Source: an uncultured Parvularculaceae bacterium
Lineage (GTDB): Bacteria; Pseudomonadota; Alphaproteobacteria; Caulobacterales; Parvularculaceae
Assembly: GCA_947259815.1 (NCBI GenBank)
Contig: CAMYNO010000379.1
Location: 1 to 5,043, forward strand
Direction of reading: 5' to 3'
DNA: 5,043 nucleotides
In this document: in pieces, positions 1 to 5,043 of the stretch
Layout: each line of letters begins with the position of its first letter
Numbering within the stretch: the first letter of the stretch is position 1
Position numbers and translations under genes: made by a program
The notes under the pieces: generated by a model
Told to the model about the DNA's origin: nothing
Database searches by the model: none
What the model saw: only the letters and a program-made list of their open reading frames with translations

Positions 1-491
1 CGAAAATAGCAGTGAGCGCATGCAAGCTGCATCTCTGCAATTTCATCGGGCGAAAGATCAATAATGTCAGCAGCAAGCGATACGCCGCCATCAACGCTGC
101 CGGGACGGCGCATGGGAAACATGAACCCATCGTTCATCGCATAGTCGCGCGCCGTCTCGATCATTTTCACGCCATAGCGCGCTTCATGCGCATAGGCTTG
201 TGTCCACGTAAAGGGATGGCGCGAGCGAATACCGTAGCGAACAATCGGATCTTTGTAGACATTCCCGTCGACAAACCGATCTTGAATGATATCCATCGGG
301 TAGTTGGAATGCTGCATGATACGTGCAGCCTCCGCACCAAAGGGATTTACCAGCTGGCTGATCAGAAAGCGGGAAAATCCAAGGGGCCGGACAAACACCA
401 TTAGCTTCTCGATGGCTTCGCTGGCGTTTTCGGCCTTGTCGATCTCCCGCAAGGTCTCCAAAATCGGTTGTATGCGCGACAGGTTCATCAT
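1..491 (-). CDS. LuxR-family regulator, autoinducer-binding domain (C-terminus off window)
   Basis: This open frame runs from ATG at 491 (tandem ATGATG, so 488 is an alternative) off the left edge, giving 163 residues. It matches the N-terminal autoinducer-binding domain of LuxR/TraR-type transcription factors. An amphipathic start (ILETLREIDKA) is followed by LGFSRF near residues 37-42, YP at 64-65, the hallmark DPIVR at 81-85, PFTW at 93-96 and a DGFMFPM strand at 121-127. Family members are usually about 230-250 residues, so the missing part should hold the LuxR-type helix-turn-helix. By eye-alignment to TraR, Y53, D70, P71, W85 and G113 are kept (Y64, D81, P82, W96, G122), but W57 and Y61 become I68 and R72. 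An in-frame TAG at 513-515 bounds the start, and the RBS is weak. The gene is divergent from the GMC oxidoreductase, and no luxI-like synthase is visible. Sampled lines look lower in GC (about 50%) than the other genes. Family assignment is strong; ligand and targets are unknown. Confidence 0.88.
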   Translation of the reverse strand, partial: MMNLSRIQPILETLREIDKAENASEAIEKLMVFVRPLGFSRFLISQLVNPFGAEAARIMQHSNYPMDIIQDRFVDGNVYKDPIVRYGIRSRHPFTWTQAYAHEARYGVKMIETARDYAMNDGFMFPMRRPGSVDGGVSLAADIIDLSPDEIAEMQLACAHCYF

Positions 492-770
492 GCACTCTAA
501 CTCTTGCCTGCACTAAAGCCTTAACCACCAATTGATGCGCTCGCCACAAATCCAGCTACAGCAACGCCGAAAAGATTTCGGTCGCGCATGTTGATACGCC
601 TGGTAACGTGGCCTCTATTTTTGCTTTTATTGCCTAGGCTAGCGCGTCGAAATAATTGACTCCATACCGTCGTCCAAAATTCGACCTCCCGTTCCTTAAA
701 TATGAAACGATTCTGGTCGGGCGCTAGCGAATAAACCGGAGCCATACGGCTTGCCGGTAATCCGCACGCC

Positions 771-783
771 TTGCGCAGCGCAA
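771..783. repeat. Perfect 13-bp inverted repeat TTGCGC-A-GCGCAA
   Basis: The two 6-bp arms are exact reverse complements around a single central A. The centre (777) lies about 90 bp upstream of the start point predicted from the TATAAT element at 855-860, a position where an upstream activator or distal operator could bind. The arm length suits a small dimeric regulator. It is too short, and lacks a following T-run, to be a convincing terminator. The function is inferred only from symmetry and position. Confidence 0.35.
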
Positions 784-809
784 CATAACCGCCCCACGCT
801 TTCTCCATA

Positions 810-823
810 GCAGTGTACGCTGC
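810..823. promoter_or_regulatory. Imperfect dyad GCAGTGTACGCTGC next to the GMC promoter
   Basis: Six of seven base pairs are symmetric around a central GTAC. The site ends 6 bp before the weak -35-like TTGCAG at 830-835 and is centred about 50 bp upstream of the predicted start point, so a bound dimer would lie beside RNA polymerase. This is a plausible operator for the divergent LuxR-type regulator or another factor. Its arms read CAG...CTG, the reverse of the usual lux-box CTG...CAG arrangement, so it is not a standard lux box. Confidence 0.3.
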
Positions 824-829
824 CAAAAG

Positions 830-860
830 TTGCAGCAATCAGCCGCCATTCCGATATAAT
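830..860 (+). promoter_or_regulatory. Candidate sigma-70-type promoter for the GMC gene
   Basis: A consensus TATAAT lies at 855-860. The best upstream partner is TTGCAG at 830-835, only 3 of 6 matches to TTGACA with a long 19-bp spacer, so the promoter may depend on an activator. Transcription would start near 866-868, giving a leader of about 18 nt before the TTG start at 885 and just enough room for the AGGGAG ribosome binding site. The element would place the alternative ATG at 813 upstream of the transcript. Confidence 0.5.
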
Positions 861-870
861 CGTCTCCAAA

Positions 871-876
871 AGGGAG
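871..876 (+). promoter_or_regulatory. Ribosome binding site fixing the TTG start of the GMC gene
   Basis: AGGGAG lies 8 nt before the TTG at 885, within the usual spacing. No comparable site precedes the in-frame ATG at 813. This supports TTG as the real initiation codon. Confidence 0.7.
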
Positions 877-884
877 CGGAAATA

Positions 885-2492
885 TTGGACAAAAACCAGC
901 AAGATCGTAGCGCCGACGGTGCATTCGACTACGTTATTGTCGGCGCCGGCTCAGCCGGCTGCGTCCTCGCGAACCGCTTGTCCGCCGATGGTAAGAAAAC
1001 CGTGTGCCTGCTCGAGGCCGGCGGCGCCGACAAAGACCCCTTGATAAACGCGCCTTTGGGTTTTGCTTTTTTCCCGCCATGGTCGCCGGTCGACTGGAAA
1101 TTCGACACAACGCCGCAAAAACATCTCAACGATCGCATTTGCTATCAACCGCGCGGGCGGGTTCTTGGCGGATCAAGTTCCATCAATGCGATGATCTATA
1201 TTCGCGGAACGCCCGCCGACTACGAACGCTGGAAAGCCGGCGGCGCCGTTGGCTGGGGATGGGATGACGTTCTTCCCTATTTCAAAAAAGCGGAAAACAA
1301 CGAACGCGGCGCCAACGCCTTTCACGGTGAAGGCGGTCCCCTTAACGTCGCCGATCTGCGCTATAAAAATCCGCTTTCTGATCAATTTTTAAAAGCCGCT
1401 GACGAATTACAGCTTCCTGCCAATCACGATTTCAATAGCGCCGAGCAGGAAGGCATGGGGTATTACCAGGTCACGCAAAAGGAAGGACGCCGCTGGTCTT
1501 CTGCGCGCGCTTATCTCGATGATGCAAAAGAACGCCCGAACCTCACCGTAATGACCGGCGCCCGTGCGGAGCGAATTGTCTTCCGTGACAGACGAGCCGT
1601 TGGCGTCGAGTTTCAACAGGGCGGCGCGCGGCGCAGTGTTTCCGCCAATGGCGAAATCATCCTTTCCAGCGGCGCCTTCCAGTCGCCGCACCTTCTGTTG
1701 TTGTCCGGCATCGGACCCGGCGCGCATTTGCGCGAAAACGGGATCGATGTGGTTGAGGACAATGATTGCGTCGGCGAGAATCTGCAGGACCACCTGGACT
1801 GGACCGCCATTCACAAGGCGAAAACAGAAACATCCATCGGCATGAACTGGGGCTTTGCTAAAGCGTTTCCAAAAAGCTTCAGCGACTATCGCAATGACGG
1901 CGCCGGTCCGGTTACTTCGAACCTCGCGGAATGCGGCGGGTTTCTGAAAACCGATCCGTCCGAAGAGGAGGCTGATGTTCAGCTTCATTTTTTGCCCGCC
2001 ATGGTCGACGATCACGGCAGGAAAAAACATCTTGGCGCCGGCATTTCGACCCATGTTTGCGTTTTGCGACCGAAGACCCGTGGAACTGTGCGCCTTGCCT
2101 CACCTGACCCGATGGCGGCCCCGGCGATTGATCCGAATTTTCTCGATGATGAAGACGATCTGCGCCGACTGATGAAAGGCGCCCGGATTGTCGAACGGAT
2201 CATGGGGGCGCCGGCGTTACAGGACGTGATTGGCGAGCGCCTTTATACGGCGCCCGGTTGTGACGACACCGAACTTGAAGCCGACATTCGCAGCCGGGCC
2301 GACACGATCTATCATCCGGTTGGAACCTGCGCGATTGGCTCCGTCGTCGACTCGCAATTGCGCGTTCACGGCGTTGACGGCCTGCGTGTCGTGGATGCGT
2401 CGGTCATGCCGCTACTGGTATCGGGGAATACGAATGCGCCGTCTATCATGATCGGTGAGAAGGCCGCCGACATGATTTCAGCCGCCGGCTGA
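885..2492 (+). CDS. GMC-family FAD-dependent oxidoreductase (choline/alcohol dehydrogenase-like)
   Basis: This is a complete 535-residue glucose-methanol-choline flavoenzyme, a normal length for bacterial members. These enzymes oxidise an alcohol group to an aldehyde or ketone using bound FAD and pass electrons to oxygen or a respiratory acceptor. The FAD-binding GxGxxG (GAGSAG) is at 20-25 and the ADP-ribose-binding acidic residue is E44 in LLEAGG. GMC signature 1 (GRVLGGSSSINAMIYIRG) spans 91-108 and signature 2 (SGAFQSPHLLLLSGIG) 262-277. VGENLQDH is at 296-303, the active-site His is H477 in YHPVGTC, and the partner Asn lies in NTNAP at 515-519. The TTG start is chosen for its AGGGAG site and because the Rossmann strand then begins at residue 14; ATG at 813 would add 24 residues with no family counterpart. 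No signal peptide is seen. It resembles BetA/AlkJ-type dehydrogenases, but the substrate cannot be read from the sequence, and no betaine aldehyde dehydrogenase neighbour supports BetA. The last 15 bp overlap the convergent ATP-grasp gene. Confidence 0.93.
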   Translation: MDKNQQDRSADGAFDYVIVGAGSAGCVLANRLSADGKKTVCLLEAGGADKDPLINAPLGFAFFPPWSPVDWKFDTTPQKHLNDRICYQPRGRVLGGSSSINAMIYIRGTPADYERWKAGGAVGWGWDDVLPYFKKAENNERGANAFHGEGGPLNVADLRYKNPLSDQFLKAADELQLPANHDFNSAEQEGMGYYQVTQKEGRRWSSARAYLDDAKERPNLTVMTGARAERIVFRDRRAVGVEFQQGGARRSVSANGEIILSSGAFQSPHLLLLSGIGPGAHLRENGIDVVEDNDCVGENLQDHLDWTAIHKAKTETSIGMNWGFAKAFPKSFSDYRNDGAGPVTSNLAECGGFLKTDPSEEEADVQLHFLPAMVDDHGRKKHLGAGISTHVCVLRPKTRGTVRLASPDPMAAPAIDPNFLDDEDDLRRLMKGARIVERIMGAPALQDVIGERLYTAPGCDDTELEADIRSRADTIYHPVGTCAIGSVVDSQLRVHGVDGLRVVDASVMPLLVSGNTNAPSIMIGEKAADMISAAG

Positions 2493-3470
2493 CGGATCGT
2501 CGTCCACTTTTACCGCGCCGTTTTTCGGCGCAGCGCGCGCAAGCTCTTTCGCAATCTCAATTCGCTTGGCGGCCGGATGTTTCTCGGCGGAGATCTTTTC
2601 AGCTTCCTGCAGCACATAACGCATGCCGCGGCGATTGGCGATTTGAATCGAAATCCCCGGCCGGCCGTTGAGTTCAAGAAGAAGCGGCCCGCGATCGCGG
2701 TCGAGCACAATATCGACACCGATATATCCAAGCCCCGTCACATCGTATGAGCGAGCCGCCATCATCAGGATATCGTCCCAATAAGGCGCCTGCACATTTT
2801 CCAGTGGATGCGCCGTATCCGGATGAAGTTCGATGAGTTTGTCATGCTGCATCGCGCGCTGGGTAAGGCCGGTTGCGATATCGACGCCAACGCCGACACC
2901 ACCGCGATGAAGGTTCGCCTTGCCGTCCGATTCAGCCGTCGGCAGGCGCAGCATGGCAAAGACGGGAATGCCGCGCATGACGATGACACGGATATCGGGA
3001 ACGCCCTTGAATGAAACCTTGCCGAAGACATCGTCGAATTTGACGCGGTATTCGATCATGGCGACATCGGGCTGACCGCCAAGGGAATACATCCCCGAGA
3101 GAATATTGTTTATCTGAAAGCGGATGACGTCCATGGCGATGCGCCGGCCGCTCGCCATGCGCCAGCCGCCGCGCAAGGGGGAGTCGACGACGATGATCCC
3201 CTTCCCTTGCGAACCTTGCGCCGGTTTGATGACAAAGCCGTCATCGCGCGTCAAAAGGTTCGGCAGGTTTTTCATATCTCTTGCATCGCGCACGACGCCG
3301 AAAAGTTCCGGCGTCGGGATCATCGCCGCCTGCGCAACGCGCTTTGTTTCCAGCTTGTCGTCGACAAGGCGCAGCAATTTGCGCGGGTTATTCGGATTGA
3401 CGTAGTTGATGTTGCGTTCATTGATGCCAATGACGCCACTTTCGCGAAGTTTCCGGATCGCCTTGAACAT
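2478..3470 (-). CDS. ATP-grasp protein, alpha-L-glutamate ligase-related (sugar-transfer-associated ATP-grasp type)
   Basis: This 330-residue protein belongs to the ATP-grasp superfamily, in the group annotated as alpha-L-glutamate ligase-like (TIGR02291/ATPgrasp_ST). Such enzymes activate a carboxylate as acyl-phosphate and join it to an amine or other nucleophile; substrates of this subfamily are not established. The N-terminal block has VDDKLETKRVAQ (36-47) and IPTPELFGV (51-59). The nucleotide-binding lysine and loop are at K82-PAQGSQGKG (to 91). IEYRV (139-143), DIRV (159-162) and ANLHRGGVGVG (185-195) follow, then GYIGVDIVLD (248-257) and ELNGRPG (266-272), whose D253, E266 and N268 are the expected metal ligands. 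All key residues look intact, so an active enzyme is predicted. It is cytoplasmic, with no signal or membrane segment. The ATG is 3 bp after the stop of the membrane-protein gene without a well-spaced RBS, suggesting translational coupling. The tail beyond about residue 295 is charged and poorly structured and overlaps the GMC gene. Confidence 0.9.
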   Translation of the reverse strand: MFKAIRKLRESGVIGINERNINYVNPNNPRKLLRLVDDKLETKRVAQAAMIPTPELFGVVRDARDMKNLPNLLTRDDGFVIKPAQGSQGKGIIVVDSPLRGGWRMASGRRIAMDVIRFQINNILSGMYSLGGQPDVAMIEYRVKFDDVFGKVSFKGVPDIRVIVMRGIPVFAMLRLPTAESDGKANLHRGGVGVGVDIATGLTQRAMQHDKLIELHPDTAHPLENVQAPYWDDILMMAARSYDVTGLGYIGVDIVLDRDRGPLLLELNGRPGISIQIANRRGMRYVLQEAEKISAEKHPAAKRIEIAKELARAAPKNGAVKVDDDPSAGG

Positions 3471-3473
3471 CGC

Positions 3474-5015
3474 TTATTTCGTCAGCTCCCGAAAACGCCA
3501 CAGTTCCGAAAGCCGCAGGCCCGTATACCGGCCCATCAATACGCAAAGCCCCATCAAAACGAGCAGCAGTTCCGGAAACTGATACATCCAGTATTCGACA
3601 TAATCGTTGGTCATGGCGAGATAGGTAACGGCGGCGACGCCAAGGCTGCCTGCGCCCTGTTTCAACGCCTCGCCGGCGGAGGTTTCTTCCCAGACAATCG
3701 ACATGCGCTCGATTGTCATGGTCAAAATCACAATCGGGAACAGCGAAATCGACAGGCCGATCGCCTGGTTCGAACTGGTCAGGGCAATCGTGATGCCCGC
3801 CATCAACATGACAATGAAGATGACGACCACCGCCAGACGCGGCACGAGCAACAATTGTAGCCGCTCAAGATAGAACCGCAGCGCCAGGCCCAGCGCGATC
3901 AGCACCGAAAATAAGAGCAGGCCGTTGATGAGCGCGGTCTCACGAAAGGCAATGCCGATCAGCACTGGCATAAAGGTGCCAAGGGTTTTCACGCCAATGA
4001 ACTGGCGCAGAAATACAAGGATCGTAATCCCGACCGGAATGGTGATGAGCACCTTGTAAACAAGCTGTGTCGTCAGGGGCAGGTTTTCAAAAGTGAAAAC
4101 CCGCTCAAGCCCGCCAAGGGGAGCAGCGCCCTCGCGGCGCGCAAGATCGAGGGCGGAGTTCCTGCGCTCGCGCAGGGCAAGCTGGATGTCCATATTGTCA
4201 ACGCCGCTGGCGGTCACGAGGCCTCGTCCACCATACCAGATCGTAAAGAAACGGTTGGGCGCGCCGTCCGGAAAATATCGAAAGTCCTCGCCATCCATGT
4301 GGTATTCGAGCCAGTGTCGCAGCTCCACGCGCCGACGGCTTTCCATAAGATAAACGCCGTTTGCAATACGCGCCGGAACGCCGGCGGCCTGTAATGTCTG
4401 CACCGCCAATTGCAGCCGGTTGAGACTGCCGAGCCCGTCAAGCAGCACCGCAAGTTCATCGGCGTATAGCTCCCCCTGATCGCGCGGCTTGAAAATTTCG
4501 TTGATCGCAAGATCGACATAGGAACGATCATCGGCCGAGCGGCGGCGCAAATCCCCGGCCCAGACGATGAACGCCTGACGCCGGATGGCGTCCTCTTCAA
4601 ATCCCGCCGGTTGCGGATCGGACGCGCGAAAGGCGTCGGGCAAGGGCGTCATGCCGGTTTCGCCGGTGGTTTGCGCGGTGTAGCGCAGCACCTTGCGATT
4701 GCTTGGATAGCGATATGTCCAGATCGCCTTGCGATTGCGCGTGCGCCGTTCGGTCGACAAGCTCAACCCAAACGGACCGTTATAGAACTGCTCCTGCGGG
4801 AATGTGCGCGATACGTCGCCGGCTGGCAGGTACACCTCGATCCGGGCCGGCTCATTCTCGCCGTCAAACTCAAGATAGATTTCGAAGTCCCACACGCTCG
4901 TCGTGATGCCGGGCGAAACCGGATAGCCAAGCGACAAAGTCTTTATGCCGAATGTCACGCCGCCAATAGCGATCAGCGCAATTCCGAGCAGAATGGCGTG
5001 ACGGATGCTATTCAT
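3474..5015 (-). CDS. Inactive transglutaminase-like domain fused to seven transmembrane helices
   Basis: This 513-residue inner-membrane protein matches the 'inactive transglutaminase fused to 7 TM' architecture (Transglut_i_TM plus 7TM_transglut). An N-terminal anchor or uncleaved signal is at about 8-26, followed by a periplasmic region of roughly 290 residues. Seven hydrophobic helices lie near 317-338, 344-358, 361-379, 390-412, 416-435, 455-468 and 480-496. The transglutaminase-like core is AVQTLQAAGVPARIANGVY (204-222), then ELRHWLEYHMDG (231-242) and FRYFPD (245-250). The Cys expected before this helix is absent, and the catalytic His position of the usual HxW motif appears to be Arg (R233). 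The fold therefore probably binds a ligand instead of reacting with it. The loop GVKTLGTFMPVLIGIAF (341-357) is typical of the 7TM part. ATG at 5015 has AGGA 5 nt upstream, and no earlier in-frame start exists in the window. It is co-transcribed with the ATP-grasp gene, implying a joint membrane-linked function. The biological role is not established. Confidence 0.9.
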   Translation of the reverse strand: MNSIRHAILLGIALIAIGGVTFGIKTLSLGYPVSPGITTSVWDFEIYLEFDGENEPARIEVYLPAGDVSRTFPQEQFYNGPFGLSLSTERRTRNRKAIWTYRYPSNRKVLRYTAQTTGETGMTPLPDAFRASDPQPAGFEEDAIRRQAFIVWAGDLRRRSADDRSYVDLAINEIFKPRDQGELYADELAVLLDGLGSLNRLQLAVQTLQAAGVPARIANGVYLMESRRRVELRHWLEYHMDGEDFRYFPDGAPNRFFTIWYGGRGLVTASGVDNMDIQLALRERRNSALDLARREGAAPLGGLERVFTFENLPLTTQLVYKVLITIPVGITILVFLRQFIGVKTLGTFMPVLIGIAFRETALINGLLLFSVLIALGLALRFYLERLQLLLVPRLAVVVIFIVMLMAGITIALTSSNQAIGLSISLFPIVILTMTIERMSIVWEETSAGEALKQGAGSLGVAAVTYLAMTNDYVEYWMYQFPELLLVLMGLCVLMGRYTGLRLSELWRFRELTK

Positions 5016-5043
5016 CGACGTCCTGATCGCCGCACGCCACCTC
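5008..5043 (-). other. Possible 3' end of an upstream operon gene
   Basis: Two minus-strand frames are open from the right edge and stop over the membrane-protein start: one ends at TGA 5012-5014 (an ATGA overlap), the other at TAG 5008-5010 (an 8-bp overlap). Either could be the tail of an upstream gene. In related genomes a putative ATP-dependent zinc protease often accompanies this module, but only about ten codons are visible, so neither frame nor identity can be decided. Confidence 0.25.

Larger units (their letters stand above)
492..884. other. Divergent intergenic region between LuxR-type gene and GMC gene
   Basis: This 393-bp region separates two divergently transcribed genes and contains no gene I can support. 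It is more AT-rich than the flanking GMC gene and holds several short dyads: CGAAA-AGA-TTTCG at 568-580, GCCTAGGC at 632-639, GCTAGC at 638-643 and again inside CGCTAGCG at 722-729, TTGCGC-A-GCGCAA at 771-783, and an imperfect GCAGTGTACGCTGC at 810-823. The right end carries a TATAAT element and an AGGGAG ribosome binding site serving the GMC gene. I see no 18-20 bp lux-type box with CTG/CAG arms and no convincing promoter for the LuxR gene. A minus-strand frame at 521-838 is open for about 105 codons but lacks recognisable homology, an RBS or a clear coding signature. Confidence 0.7.

Noticed and set aside
184..549. Minus-strand 121-codon frame overlapping the LuxR-type gene
   Set aside because: It is a different frame of the same strand; the autoinducer-binding motifs lie in the frame starting at 491.
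568..580. CGAAA-AGA-TTTCG hairpin as a terminator
   Set aside because: The stem is only 5 bp and there is no following T-run, and no gene ends just before it.
656..690. TTGACT at 656-661 as a -35 element
   Set aside because: It is a good hexamer, but no acceptable -10 lies 16-18 bp downstream, and it is more than 200 bp from the GMC start.
521..838. Minus-strand open frame of about 105 codons filling most of the intergenic region
   Set aside because: It starts at TTG without a good RBS, overlaps the GMC promoter zone, matches no family I recognise, and its third-position composition drifts along its length. It could be a decayed or orphan gene, but I cannot support it.
492..884. A canonical lux box for the LuxR-type regulator
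   Set aside because: I searched by eye for an 18-20 bp dyad with CTG/CAG arms and found none on either strand.
1407..2054. Minus-strand open frame of 215 codons
   Set aside because: It lies wholly antisense within the GMC gene, whose motifs are unambiguous; it is a shadow of GC-rich codons.
3207..3860. Plus-strand open frame of 217 codons
   Set aside because: It is antisense to the ATP-grasp and membrane-protein genes, both clearly real, and its Arg/His/Gln-rich composition is typical of a shadow frame.

Overview
The window reads as a chromosomal segment of a Gram-negative bacterium, most likely an alphaproteobacterium. This rests on moderately high GC in the genes, an alphaproteobacterial-looking LuxR-type regulator, a BetA/AlkJ-like GMC flavoenzyme and a proteobacterial ATP-grasp/inactive-transglutaminase pair. 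It is an impression from gene content and protein style; no marker gene allows a firm placement. There is no rRNA, tRNA, CRISPR array, insertion sequence or phage gene.

Layout, left to right. (1) 1-491, minus strand: the first 163 residues of a LuxR-family quorum-sensing-type regulator (autoinducer-binding domain); its C-terminal helix-turn-helix would lie beyond the left edge. (2) 492-884: a 393-bp divergent intergenic region with several short palindromes and, at its right end, a TATAAT -10 element and a good ribosome binding site. (3) 885-2492, plus strand: a complete GMC-family FAD-dependent oxidoreductase (choline/alcohol dehydrogenase-like) that appears to start at a TTG codon. (4) 2478-3470, minus strand: an ATP-grasp protein of the alpha-L-glutamate-ligase-related family; its 3' end overlaps the 3' end of the GMC gene by 15 bp. 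(5) 3474-5015, minus strand: an inner-membrane protein made of an N-terminal anchor, a periplasmic catalytically dead transglutaminase-like domain and seven C-terminal membrane helices. It lies 3 bp upstream of the ATP-grasp gene in the same operon. (6) The right edge may hold the last codons of another minus-strand gene overlapping the membrane-protein start.

Genes 4 and 5 form a known but biochemically poorly understood two-gene module: a predicted cytoplasmic amide/peptide ligase paired with a membrane protein whose transglutaminase fold has lost its catalytic residues and may bind peptide or polymer instead of cutting or linking it. In related genomes the pair is often accompanied by a putative ATP-dependent zinc protease gene, which could lie just right of this window. 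The LuxR and GMC genes form a separate divergent pair, so the regulator may control the oxidoreductase, but no canonical lux box is visible. The LuxR ligand pocket appears altered at two positions that normally contact acyl-homoserine lactones, which suggests a different ligand.
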